Source: Hirudo medicinalis (Eukaryota > Annelida > Clitellata > Hirudinida > Hirudinidae). Taken from it: a stretch of 64,000 nt of DNA. The notes beneath the pieces are model-generated. The model was not told where the DNA came from, searched no databases, and saw only the letters and a list, made by a program, of their open reading frames with translations. Position 1 is the stretch's first letter; the number at the start of each line of letters is the position of its first letter. Position numbers and translations under genes: made by a program. The stretch lies in the NCBI GenBank assembly GCA_011800805.1, contig MPNW01000250.1, positions 85,357 to 149,356 on the forward strand, written 5' to 3'. This document shows positions 23,401 through 37,400 of the stretch, piece after piece.

Positions 23401-24781
23401 ATAAGGAAAGTTCCAGAATCTTTGATGGAACAAATTATTTTATGAATATTTAAAAATAAAAAAAAGTGAGGCAGAAAGATAAATTGATAAAGAAGTCGAT
23501 AATTTCTTGCACAACTAACTGGTTTTGCACTTGGCAACTTTTTGAACTTTGTCAAAACAAACATGAAAACTGGAAGATCTGATTGATTCTTTCTGGTGCT
23601 GGTTGAATTCAGGCAAACCCTGACCAACCACCCTCTGATAATAAAAAATAAATTAAATAACAAATCATCAAAAAAATAATTTAATCACTGAGTTCCCTAA
23701 TTTACTTGAAATTACCATTTGAGCAAGTAATCCATTATGACATTAATTTTCCTCCAAAAATGGTAAATTGTTTTAGTGCTTAGAGTCACATTACTTCTAA
23801 ATAAGCAATAAAAACATTTTAGACAATTACATGGTTCTTCAAAAATTAGGTATTTAAATTATTATTAGACAACCTACTCGTTAGTGAAGTACTGCACAAT
23901 TTTCTTGGCGATGAAGGACTGCGCCAGTGTGATGCACAAGTACCTTCCTCCGATCCTGAGAACCCTCGAAATTTCGGCAAACATCTTCTCAATCTTTTCC
24001 TCGTTTTCTTGATCATCTTGCGAATAAAGTGCATCCAAGGTACCCTTGTCCAGGACGACATTGAATTCCCCATCTTTGTAATCCATCTGAGAAAGTTTTT
24101 CAAATAAAAATATAATAACAGTGCACTGATTATCTTTGATAACAGTTGAGATACTTTCATCATATTTATTGAAATGAATCAATTTCATGAACTTAAGCAT
24201 ATCAAAAAATATTATCAGAAAATGCAAGAAATTATTAGAAAATGATAGTTAAATAAATTTGATGGGTGATGGATAGAATATATATTTAATATAAAAAGAA
24301 TATTTATTGAAAAAAGTGAGTTAACCACCTTGAAAATGTCCATAACTTGGTATGAAATTCCAAGTTTGTCGTCACAGTATTTCTTCATGCGTTCTATTAC
24401 ATCCTGGATGATGTCAGTGCAGGTGATGCTTTGAAATCCATAGTCGTGCATGTGGAGTCCCAGTTCAGAAGTTCCACACCCAGGAATCAATACCTTATCT
24501 GTTGTCTTCACATATTTTACCAAAAGTTCTTTTAAGGTGGAAAATTCTCCATACCTGAGTATGAATATAAATGTATGAAAATAATATCATTTCTTAATCA
24601 TCGACATAATTACGAAATAGATGCTTTAGATTATCTAAGGCAAATAAGGTATGCATCAATCAGATTAAAACCAAATTTAAAAAACCAACCATTCAAAAAC
24701 TTTGTCGCCTCTTTGCTTAAAAAAAGCCTCCCAGTAGTCGGCACTGCTAAATTCCTTGCTTGATTTTGGCAGTAGTCCCAT
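20475..24781 (-). CDS. METTL13: METTL13, dual eEF1A methyltransferase
   Basis: Two fused methyltransferase domains. In the family the N-terminal one methylates eEF1A Lys55 and the C-terminal one its N-terminal glycine. Thirteen minus-strand exons: 24781-24690, 24554-24329, 24086-23878, 23634-23520, 23419-23301, 23125-22991, 22798-22615, 22403-22226, 22045-21902, 21640-21567, 21414-21279, 21120-20992 and 20749-20475. They total 2016 nt, 671 residues (human 699). N-terminal landmarks: MGLLPKSSKEFSSADYWEAF, the SAM motif VLIPGCGTSELG, VVLDKGTLDALY and IGGRYLCITLAQ. Middle: ESEWLFSSDEGRKQL and LSGDYVVEDVQVDKD. The C-terminal spermidine-synthase-like fold shows VALIGLGGGSLSMYF, NVVELDPEIVNVA and MLIVDVDNKETSLGISCPP. 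Every splice phase agrees. Its start codon lies about 710 bases from the divergent collagen start. Confidence 0.96.
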
Positions 24782-25490
24782 CTCTGTTATTAATTAAAAT
24801 GTTTTCGCCCGTCCATGTGCTGGTTAAAAGTGGACTTTTATTTATTTTGTAACGTTTTATTTCATAGTAAAATTTCAACAGATCCGATTGTTCTCTGTTT
24901 TAATATTATTATTAGTTTAAATTGTGTTTACTTAGTTTTGACGAAATCAATGCCCAGACGTCCTGAAATTTCAATTTGAATCAATAAACTTCAACACGAT
25001 CTTTAATAGATGAATAAACTTTTAGCTATAGAAATTTCAGTGCCACGGCCTTAAAAATATACTTCACCAGTATCAAATACAATTTCTGGCAGTTAATACT
25101 TAAAAAAAATTCACATTACCTAACCAAACACAAACCTCGAAACTAAATTCGGTATTCTAACTGACTCCAGTTCGGTGTAAAATACCACGATTCCTGAACC
25201 CCATTGTTTCCCTACTTAATCCATCTCAAATTCTGATCCCCTTTCATTAATTTACATTAAATAATTAAATTCGATCTTCTGCTAACATCCTGGCAAAACA
25301 TTCTGCGAGATTAATAAATATATAAAATAAAGAAACACTTCGGATTTGATATCCAGGGATTTGGACAGATACCCATTTTTCTTTTTGTGCGCATCCAGTG
25401 CTCTAAACGAAGTTTGTCAATTAACTCACCAGCTGGTGTATTTAAGAGGAGGGACTAACTTGAACATTGGACAAGAATTCTTTCATCAAA
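24782..25490. promoter_or_regulatory. Shared upstream region of METTL13 and collagen
   Basis: A 709-base interval between divergent start codons. It is AT-rich with no repeats. A TATA-like TATTTAAG lies at 25439-25446, 45 bases before the proposed collagen ATG, which fits a TATA-driven tissue gene beside a housekeeping gene. Confidence 0.4.
25439..25446 (+). promoter_or_regulatory. Possible TATA box of the collagen gene
   Basis: TATTTAAG in the context GTGTATTTAAGAGGAGG. With the usual 25-30 base spacing, transcription would start near 25470, leaving a 5' UTR of about 20 bases. The match is to the consensus only. Confidence 0.35.
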
Positions 25491-28400
25491 ATGTTTGCTA
25501 GGAATAAAGTTTTAGAATTTTACTTTGCAGATCAATTCAGAGTAATTCATGTATTTATTTTCGGATTATTGATATCCTCAGTTGGAGGTTGGATATGTTT
25601 GACAATTTCTGATATCACGTGGTGATTTTCTAGAATATTTATTCTGGGAAATACTTTATCTTTCATTTAGCAGAAATTACTAAATTCAAGCTTAAATTTA
25701 TTGTAATTTATTAATTTATAAAAGTCATTTCAAATTTGTTGGAACGAAAACAGACAAATGCGTTTTCAAATCAAGTCTTTTTAAAATGAACTCAAATGTT
25801 TAAAAATTCAAAATAATTTTGAAATTTCAAAGCACATATTATTTATATAAATAATTTAAATCTCCGCATTTATTTTTATTTTGTTATTTTAGCTTTTTAG
25901 TAATTTTAAAGTTTAAATGACACTTAAACTCCTGAATAAACGAGGGATAATCTGTTGTAATTAGGATTTTTAATTTAAGTAAGACCAGTTCATCAGAAAC
26001 ACATTAACAATGCATTTAGATAACATAATATTAAAAAAAAAAAAAATAAAATAAGGAAGAAAATTCAAAATCGCAACATAAAGTGAAATTGTGATTGAAA
26101 TGAAAGTGAGAACAACTTAAATGAAAACTTCGTGGGTGTTTTCGTGTCGGTTTGTTCAATTGTTACAGATTTATTGGCGCCACATTTACTTAATTATTTA
26201 CATTGTCATTTAGTTAAATTAATTAAACCGTTATTTAAGGTTTCACGAGCTGAAGTTTTCATTTTTTTTTGAAAATTCTTTAGGGTTTCTTATTTTCAGT
26301 GCATTTTCTACAACCGTGTCATCACTGATGTTTGGTGGCCTGAGATTTCAAAAATTTTTAGAAACTTTACGACCTATTTCTGCTAATGTTGTTGACCTTT
26401 GTTGATTGTAAACATATGCTACCTCTATTATAAATAATATACATGTTTTTATAATATCATAAATTATGCTCCTTGCCTTCTAGTTCTAGAATCTGGTCTA
26501 CAATTTTCTGCGAATTGCTACTGAAAAATGCATCATAACAGGGCCGCGAACAGTTTCGTTTTAGAATGGGACTTTGAATCATGATTTATGTTACTTTCAA
26601 GTTGGACTCTGAAACACGTCTAATTACCTATATTCAAACTTCCTTCGCAATAAAAACTAATCCCAATATTCAGAAGCGCCGACTAATTTTTTGTTTACAC
26701 GTTCAACTCCGTCATTAAATCTCATCACTTTCAAGTCGCAGTCCATGCTTCCAAGTTTTCAACTCATTTTGCTTCTTTAAATATTTCTTAAGAACTGAAA
26801 AATGGGGTCCTTTTTATCTGAAGTTTTCATGCCACTAAGGAATTTTAGCTTTACATTACACCGATTCTTTAAATATTTGTTACTTTTGCAAATAATTTCT
26901 ATGCATGATTTATATTCAATTAGACAAATATCTAAACTATTGTCCACTTTCTTCCAAATATATTCAAGCATAGAAAAATAATCCTGATACATCCCATTGA
27001 ACTTATGTTGACAACACATTTTAAAGTTTTTTCGCAAAGAAAATGGACATTATTGGAATAGTACAAAATCTGTTACATTAGCTGGATTAACTGCCACAAA
27101 TAACTTCTAATGATTGATTTAAAAAAAAAAAAATAAAATAAAAAATGTTTCTGACAAAATGATCAAACTTTGCTCCAGCATTGATCTTGTTATTATTCGA
27201 GAAGAAATGACTAGGAATCCGTAAAAACCGAATTTTAATCTGCACAATGAATCTTGCAGTTAATTAATATTATTTAATTGATTAAGATATTAAATTGTGA
27301 CAAAACAATGTGATCCGTTATTAATAGGCTCAGGAGGCTTCTTTCTTTCGGTGACAGGAAATGCATGCTCAGACGCTTTCAAATGTGAGCTGTAATTTCT
27401 CATTTTAAATGGAATAGAAATACTTTTGATTTTTTTTATTGCATTTATTAATAACTACGCAATAACGAATTTAATAATTGCTATTTATTATGATATTTAA
27501 ATTACATTTTCGTTGGATATATTTTGTTCTTTCAGCCTTTAACTTGCTAGACAAGATAGGTTTAGATCAAATAAGCTCAGGAGCGACTTTAGTGACGGGA
27601 CCCTCCAGAAATTCTGTCGCTTATCATCTCCAAAAAAATGCAAGGTTTAACATCAACGCAGAGTAAGAATAGTTTGTTTTTTTTTTCTAAATTTTCAAAA
27701 AAGTCACAAAATGGCAGCAATCCCTAGCGACAAATTATGTCTTTTTATAAAAATCTTCCGCTTAAATTATAGATAGAGAATATACATGTAATTGTAGAAA
27801 TATTATAAATTCTCTTATAATTTCCCATCAAAGATGCAAATATTAACAGCACGTGAGCTCTTGCGATAAACTTGAGACAAACTCTTGTTTATCCCGATTA
27901 AATTGTTTAATAGTTAAATATTCACCCTGCGATTTATTTTCTTGGCCTGCTCGAGTCAAGTTTGAACTTTTCATATTTCTTGAATTTTTGTTTATTCCAC
28001 ATCTTAACAATAATCTGTTGAAATATTTCCTTATACATTCTTCAATGTTTCATGATTTCACAGCATACTAATGATGTTCCAATCTTAAAGTCAACTGCAA
28101 TCACCTTCCAGCCAGGTATTTCCGAGTCCAGCACCCGACAAATTCTTGCTGACCACCATCTTCAGAGTCACTGGTAGAGCTTCCAGGGATGTCTTCAACT
28201 TGATTCGATTGGAGAATGACCAGAATAAAGTCATATTTGCCATCCACATGGATGGATCAAGTCAGTCTCTCCATCTAACTGTGACGAATCCAAACGACGA
28301 GACGAAGGAAGTGCACTTCAAGAATCTCAAAGATGTCTCGAAGGTTTAAAACTTTCTAAAGGCTTGTCTATCTCTCGGCTATTTACTGTGAAATATTGTT

Positions 28401-31400
28401 GCATATACAAACTAAGATAGTGGTTTATCAGACAGACTTAAACCACTATAAATTAATTTTATGTTTTTATGTAAGATTAATTAAAACATTTAAAACATCA
28501 ACCAAAACAAATTTGTCCGTCAAAATGTGCATAGAAATTTACAAGCATGCTACGCTCCAGTGGAATCCAATGGAAAACGGAGAAAAAAAAACGGCGAAAT
28601 AGCAAAAAGCTTCATTGCAATATGCACAAAACTAGTTACGTTTAGGTTTAGGATCAGCATGGGTTTTCAGTTTTCGATATTTTATCTCCTAAGGAAATAA
28701 CGCATGAACTTTCTATAGTCGTTAATCACAATTTACGAAGATTTCGCCATTTTTGGGTTTTCTCCGTTTTGATACAGACCCACTCGGTGTCGAAGAAAAC
28801 GACTGCTGGTTCTGTTTGCACAAAGCACTTAAAATATTTTAATTAGCAAGTCGCGTGTGTCACGTGGAAGCAAGGGTCCTTCTGAGCTGCAATCTGCTTC
28901 AAATTAAAGACTGCAGACTTTTGAAGCAAACCTTTTATTCAATTATTCATGGCCTTTTACAATTCCACTCCGTCTAACAGCTGCCGGACATCGCTCAAAA
29001 TCTGTCACAAATTGGTGCAAATGTGTTTAATTAAACTAATTAATTCATTTAATGATCCAAAAATGAATTAAAGTCAAGTTCATGTCGTGTAGCCGTCAAA
29101 TACAACTAAATGGTCGATTAACTAATTAACTAAATTCATCCTAAACCAGTCGCGTCCTTCATCTTGGCAGCTCTTCGACAAAGGTTGGCACAGACTGCAG
29201 ATCATCTTCGACTCCGACAAGATCGAACTCTCAATCGATTGCAAGAGACAGTCATCGACGATGGCATCTATGAAGATCATTGACACCAACAACGCCAAAT
29301 TGTACCTCGGTTGGAAAGACAAGGGGGAGTCCATACCTGTGAGTTTGAACTGAATTAATTTTTTAGATTACATTTTCTTCTAAACTTTCTTTTTGTTAAA
29401 TTCAATCTTTTTCAGCTTAAACAACGAAATTACGGGATTCGTATTTGAAAGGCCAATTAAGTGGTGATATATTTCTCAGATGTCAGCACTTAGTTTTTGT
29501 GTTTAGTCACGGTGCAAAGTTAAATATTCGTCCTGTTTCTCAAATTTCTCAAAAAGAATAGTGCAAGGATGTTAAACTGATTGTAGACATAACCACATTC
29601 GTACCTGTTGTTTCCAATGTTAACGCTACTTTAAATGTTGGTGTGGGGGAGTTTGTGGAATAATATACAATAATATACAATAATTTACAATAATATACAA
29701 TAGAATTTGTCTCAAATTTGTTTTGTTGTAAATCATTCATTTTTAGGCATTCACTTACTGGTTATATTTTAAAATAGCCAAAATGCATAAATATATATGA
29801 TAAATAATTTTTTTATATTGATATAAATCTTAATTAAACAATAAAAAAACAACTAACGATAACAATATTAATTGCAATAATAATAATAATAAAAATAATA
29901 ATAATAATAACAATAAAAATAACAGTAACAATAACAATAACAATAGCAATAGCAATAATAATAATGATAATAATAATAATAATAACAACAACAACAATAA
30001 TAATAATAATAATAATAATGATTACAATAACATTAAATGAAGATGAATATGAAATCGACAGATGGATCTGCATGCTTTCATCATGCACTGCGAAACGAAA
30101 CTCTCCAAGGACGGTTGCTTTGATGTTCAAGTTAGTTGATAAAATTTAACAAATAAAACAGTAATTTTTAATATTTCAGTGAATAACAACGAACAATCTA
30201 AATAACATTCACATAAAACAATTTAAGAATTTCAATGTTTAGAGTAAGAATTAGGAGTTTAGAAGGATGAATTATGTTCAAATCGTGCGTTCTTTTTTAA
30301 GGCCTCAAGAGGTACAACTCTCGCGCCATCTGGTGCCAAGATGTCGCCAGACGAAAGTGACATCTCCGAGGTTGGTACAACTATTTTTTGTTGTCCAAGT
30401 AGAGCAAAAATATGAAATTATTGCACAATCACTTAGTTAGCAGCTGCGTTAATATTATTAATGACAAGAATAATTTACGATTATCTTAGTGTAATAGCAA
30501 TAACTAGCAATCTTAGTTAACTAAAATGAATAAGATGATATTATTTGAATATAATTTCAGGCTCCAGATGAGGATGTGGTTTCTGATGGTCAGTGTTCAA
30601 CTAATTGCCCTCCTGGCCCGGCCGGTCCCACGGTAGTGTAAATAATTAACATAATATATTTCCAACGACCGAAACATTGCAATATCATAATTAATTTATG
30701 TAATTAATTTATGTCATTAAATTATAATTATTATTTATAATATTATATATTATAATATTAATATCATAACATCATAATAATATATAAATAGTATATAATA
30801 AATATAAATATATAATATATAATAAATATAAATATAAATATGTAATATGTAATATGGAAATAAATGTATAAATACATAATTTATAAGAATATATAATATT
30901 ATATATTATAATTTATAGCATCAATATTATGATTTTATAATATTATAATTAATAATTATAATTATAAATTACTTCTATTTACTTGTCTAATTTTTAATAA
31001 TTTACCAAATATAGAATAATTTAATGAAATGCTTTTTATGAATGCTTTTCCAGGGACCACCCGGAGCTGATGGAGCGCCTGGAGTTCCCGGTCAAAAAGT
31101 GGGCGTGCTATGTTTATTAAATCATAAAATTGAGTTATTAAATATTATTTATAAAATATTAACAATAATAACATTGTTAATTAAGTATAAGGATAAACTT
31201 TAAGATAATATCAACATAAACCCTCAACCCGGGTTATTCATCGCCGTCGTCTCAGCAGCTGGGACATCTTCGAACCGGATCCCCTCTGTGTCTCCGAAGA
31301 GCTCCTGTGACTTAGACGCCAACGACTATGCTATTCTCCTCATTAGAAAGCTAGAGATCCTCCTCGATAAACACACCCCTATTAAGAAGCGGTCTGTCCA

Positions 31401-34400
31401 TGTCGGCCAGCACTCCAACAACCAGCTTTCCAACGAGGCGATGGAAGCCAAGAAATGTTGCCGACGCATGGAGCATTTATTTCGAAGAACCGATTGCTGC
31501 TAAACAAGCTTACATATTTGCAAAGGAGGCTGCCAGACTGGCCATCCTCAATTCCAGGGCGTCTTACATCAAGGAGGGGCTCAGCTCCAATGCCAATCCA
31601 CGTTCCATGTGGCGCTCACTTTACAGAATCTTGCATGGTCGCCCGCAACAGCATTACTCTGATGCTGAGTGCCAGTCTCTCGTCACTTCGTTCAATACTT
31701 TTTTCATCTCTAAAATCGCCAACATTCATCAATCAATCGCCAAAAACATCGCTTCATCCTCCACCTCATATTTTCCACCCAGCAGTTCTCGGGCACGTCC
31801 CTCTCAACACTCCCGCCCATCTGGCCGATAGAAGTCCTGAAGGCGATTCACGCATTACCCAACAAAACATCTCCTCTCCTTACTTCCTAACTAAAAAATA
31901 CTCCCCATCCTACCTCCCATCCTCACCCAACTCGCTAACCTTTCTTTCAGCACTGGTATTTTCCTCTCCATCTTCAAGAGCGCTCAAGTCCAAAAATCTT
32001 TCCATATGTGGAAATCGTAACTGCGCCGTCGTGGTCGACTTCGACCTCTCGGCGGCCTTCGGCGTTATTAATTACCAAACACTGCTGGAAGGACTCAACT
32101 TTGATTTTGGCACATCTTCAATAAACATCGCTGGCACTATTCATCCTTCTTCTTCTACTACCCTAAAACTCCTCGGAGTCACCTTTGACTCCCACCTCGG
32201 CCTTAAACAGCGCGCCATCTCTGTAATAAAATCCTGTAACCATCTCAACTGGTCTATTAAAAAAGAAAAATTGTCTGGTCGAAATAATATATGTAAAATA
32301 ATAATAAATTATTTTAATAATTAATATTTTGTTTTTCAGGGAGATGCAGGAGTCCCAGGCCCACCCGGTCAAGTTATAGTTAGTTTTCTAATAGTTAATC
32401 TATTGTTTGTTTCAGCAATCTATTTAGCTGCTCACTTTATTATTATTGTTATTAATGTTAATATTATAATTGTTATAATTATTAATATTATTATTCTCTG
32501 CTAGCGTGTCAACGGAACAAAGTTTGAGGTAAGGAGATATACTACAACCACATTATTATGATTCCTTGAATACATTATGGTAATTACATAAATTATGATA
32601 ATTTGTACGATATTATGTCAAGAAACACGTGATTTCAAATTCTTCAATAAAACATTTGCAGTCTTTCACAGTGGAGGGTGAGAAAGGATCAAAAGGAGCA
32701 AGGGTAGGTTTATATAAAGCAAATATTCTAAGTATTAACAGACTTTAAATATATTTAAAATAGTAATTCATAATAATAAAGGTTATTTAATTAAGTTAAA
32801 TACATACTTTAATGATTAATAAATTTTAACGATTAAAAATATGTTTATTGATTGATGATCGAATTTTCTTATTGCTTAACCGAATGACTTCAAGGGCGAC
32901 AAAGGAAGCCCCGGCGAACCTGGACCAATAGGGCCAAAGGGAGAACTAGTAAGCTGATTTGAAATTTTATTTGAAATAATGATTTGCAACTAAAAATGCT
33001 TTAAGAATATTGTTAAACATTAAACTTCCGAAATTAATAAAAATTACTTTTTTTAAGTTATATTTTTAATTAAAATGATTGAAATCAGTTTTTCAAATAA
33101 TATTTTCATATTTTTATTTAGGGTCCTCCAGGTCCGAGTGGATCATCGAAAGTGGAAAAAATAAATGCTCAGGTAAAAATTTAAAAAATAAATAAAATTA
33201 TTTATTGATTCAACAAATATTTTGAAAAGGAATTATATATTTAAATAATTATTAAAAAACGTAATACTATAATATTAAAATATATTTAATAATAACATTA
33301 GATAACTTTTTTTAGAAAATGTTTTTGACAAACATTATCATTTTAATATCTTCCGAATATAATAATTATTTTAATATCTTCAGGAACTAAAGTCAGTCCT
33401 AAAAGGATTCCAAGGTTTGCCAGGTAATCCAGGTGCAGACGGAATTCCCGGGAGACCTGGAGCACCTGGAGGCAGGGTTTGTGGAAAATGGAAAATAATG
33501 GCACAAAAACAATAACAGCTCGTTAATATTAATTATTTTAATTTTCAGGGACCAATGGGAGAGCAGGGAATGACGGGAGAACCGGTTGGTAATTTTGGGA
33601 TTAATTAGTCTACGACTAATCTAACGTATTGTTTCATTTCTAAGATTGAATATTTTATATTAACTGAAAATAACTTTTATGAATAATTTCTATTTCTTGA
33701 TTTTTTTTTAGGGACCACCTGGAAAAGACGGAAAGGATGGAAGAACAGGAGATAAAGGAGACAAGGTAAGAATTTGTAGATGCCATTCAGATGACGGAGA
33801 TGTTAAAACGTTTGGTGAAATAAAAAATATTTAATCAGCTAATTTTTCCTTTCCTTATTAAATTATGGGATAGTTCTTTCATGAATTTCATTTGAACGTG
33901 TTAAGTCGTAAGAAAATATAATTTTTCTTAAAATCAGATTATAATGAAATGGTGCAAATACATAAATTTTTTAAAATATGGAACTAAAGGAATCGAATTT
34001 TTTGCGGATTTTGATTGCTGCTAAATAAGCAGAATCTCCATTCTGCTTTCGTGGATGGCATATAAAACTTTTTTCTTGGTCACCTCGAGACTGGTATAAT
34101 CCGGCAAAAAGAACTTATTACAACAACATGTAGAATTGGGAAGAGAAGAATCAGGATTATCGCGATGAAATCTTATAATGGACAGTCGAGGGTGCAGCTC
34201 ATCCAGTCCATCGACGGTCCTGTTAGTCGTAAACTTAAGAAACAATTTCTGCTCTTCAGCATCAAATGAAGCCAGACACTCGAATAGATACTCCACTGAC
34301 TGTGATTGAACGTAGGAGCATATCCGCCGCAATTCTTCCACTGACCATTTTTTGAATGGGTTGCATATCTTTTCATGAATTTCATGTGGAAGAAACATAT

Positions 34401-37400
34401 CCATGGCTTCAAATTTCAAAACTTTATCAAATGCTTCTCTGATGATAGCAAACTGATGCGTTGTGGGATCATATTGAACTTTGTAAGCATGTAACTTCTC
34501 CAAATACAAATCAATGTTGTGAACAGAGAGTGCAACATCACGTCCACCTTCAATCAGTTCAATATTAGTACCTGGAACAGTGAAATTAAGGTACAGATCG
34601 TCGAACGAGCTTCCGTCCGTGAACCTAAAATTGGTGATCATTTCCTGCTTGTGCTTCTCAGTAAGATTAGGTAAAGATCGAATGACCTCTATATGTCTTT
34701 TAACCTGAAGCAAGTCATTGAAAAAAGATTCAAGCTTTGGGAATGCATGGGGCAAATCAAAGTGTTCCATTCTTAAATGAAGATGTTTCGTTTTTCTCAG
34801 TCGATGGAAAAATACCTCATTCGGTGTGATATCGAACTTGTGACCATCCAAGATGGCCTTCGCCATAATTTGTCCCAACAATTCGAATTTACAAAACTTA
34901 GCCACGAGATCACCAGGCGAATAATTGCATATCATTCCATCATCCTTTCTAGCTTCAAGGTCCCCTCGCCAAAGATAGACATAGTGCCTTCGTAATTCTT
35001 TCGATAAAATAGAGTAAACTTCTTTTGTCACTTCGTCACCCATGCCAATTTCATCTTTGAATGTGAAGTCCCACGAATGTGAATGCATAAGATGCCCATT
35101 TTGTTGGAATATTTCGAAAACGCTTCTAAGCACGTCATTTCTTAATATTTCAAAGTGTTTGCATTCCCTTTCTCTTGGCAATGCTCTTCTGAATATTTCT
35201 TCTCTTGATTCAAATTTAATGACTGCAGGACAAAGTTTTGTCAGCTCTGAAAACCACAACATTCTTTTGGTTTTGTACTTCATCTCAGAATCTAAATAAG
35301 AATTGAAAATAGAAGACCTAAATGATGTATCGTCAATTATTTTCCTATTCTTCAACATATGAAACCATTGGTGCCAAGTGGTGTTCAGTACATAAAGCGA
35401 TTGCAGTAAATTCAATGTTATAGCAATGTCCATTTCGAAGAGTTTAACGATTTTCGACGGAACTTCTAAACAATGCACTTCGTCATAACCGTTCAGAATT
35501 CTATACAAAACTGAGACCAAATATTCAAGACTTTTGACAGTCAGAATAACCAAATTCTCATAAGCATGATTGCGCCAGGTGTATTGTTTGTCTCCAACAT
35601 CCACATATTCGAGAAAAACTGTGAGAAATGATTTAATAACAAATGTTCTCTCACAAATTTCTGAGGGATTGAACAGAAGAAGCTGAAGTCTGTTTAAAAC
35701 TTCATTCTGAATAAATTGTGGAACAGACATCTTATTGTTATCGATGGCTTGTGACATGGCCCTCAAATCCTTAGCGATAGAATATTCTTGGAGCATTCCC
35801 TGCATAAGAAATAATGGATTCCATGTCGAAATGTTTTCATGTAACTTCTTTTCGATGTTTAAATCCTCGCACAATTTTCGCACACGTTCGACATAAGGAC
35901 AGTCATTCTCGTTACCGCTTCTCGATATTAAATAGCGCAGTTTAAACAAAATTTCATCATTTAAGAAACGTTGAAGACTATCGTCCGACATTTTCCGGCA
36001 TAATATGATGAGTAAAGCCATGCAAATGTGAGATCGATAATGGCATCCTGGGTCTAAGGAACATTGAATAAAATTAAACAACGTTTCATACACGTCATAA
36101 CCAATGCTTGACTCAGTGGCATGATAAACGGTTTTGAAAAAAGCCCTGCACATCGAGAATCTACTGAAGGAATTGTTAACAACTAAAGTTGACAAGGGTC
36201 CCATAATCACAGATGTCAACTCGTGAATGGACTCCTGATTACTGGAATGCCTCGAGCAAATTCCGGATGAACTCATTCTGAAATCGTCCTCAATAAAAGT
36301 TGGCATGGGAGGAATAATAGAATCCAAGATAATCGAGCATTTTACAGCCGTAAAGACATCTATAGTTGCTGACGAAAGACATTTATACATCGCATCGCCA
36401 AAACCAAGTTTCAGCCACTTTTCAAGCGACGTGTCTCCATAAACGTGATCCAAATGTTTGAAAAGATCACATGCATCCGCTCTGATCGGTTTAAGTGTGC
36501 TTTCAAAGTACATTTTTGTAGTGATTGCTTTCAACTGTTGTTCGAATTAATGCTTTTGTTGCTATGAATTCTATTTATTAATGTCAGACGAGCAACACTA
36601 AAGATCCTAAATATCGGTTTAATAAAATTTATTGAAATATTATTTAATTAAATTTGTAATATATAATGATGTTGTTGTTAACTAATTAATTTAATAATAT
36701 TAAATTTAGCATTAATAATAATAATAATTTAATTTTAAATAATAATAGTTAATTTGTAAGGCGCCATATACATAGCATCAGAGGCGCCTTGTGTTTTTGT
36801 TGTCCTGGCTTCATGTTGGCTTCGTGAACAGGGTGTCTTTCAGGCATACCTCCGGAGCTAAGCCATCGCCTTCCCGGAAAACAAAACTCAACTTCAAATA
36901 ATTTCATAGAGTAACGATGTCCTAATTTGAAAACATAATTTTTTTATCTTGGAATGTCGAACCAATGAGCGATATAAAAAGTATTTGAACGTTCCGCCAT
37001 GTAATGTCACATTGCTGGCGCTGTGGGTTTCATAAACCATTGCTGTTATTATTGGTCTTTAGTCATGCTTCAAAATTTTCCTTATTTATCGTCAATTTTT
37101 TTCGAGTGTTTGAAATAAAGTTTGTTTTTATATTTTTTTTTCAACTGTAATTTTCTTTCCATTTGTGTATAGAGCCAATAAACTGACAAAGATTGCTTTG
37201 GATTATTTGTGTGTGTGTGCACTTACAATTTTATATACCATTTAAAATCACTTGTGAATGTAAGGATGTGAAATTTCTGCTAGCCTATTTTTCATGAATC
37301 TTATAAAAGTGAATGCCATCTTCAGAAGCTTAAAATCCATTTTTATAACATGTAAGCATATCCACAAAGAAGGGGAAAATTTTGAATCGTTAGGAATTTT

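Noticed and set aside
26538..26560. Third copy of the CAGGGCCGC transposon end
   Set aside because: Only about 10 bases match and there is no partner end nearby.
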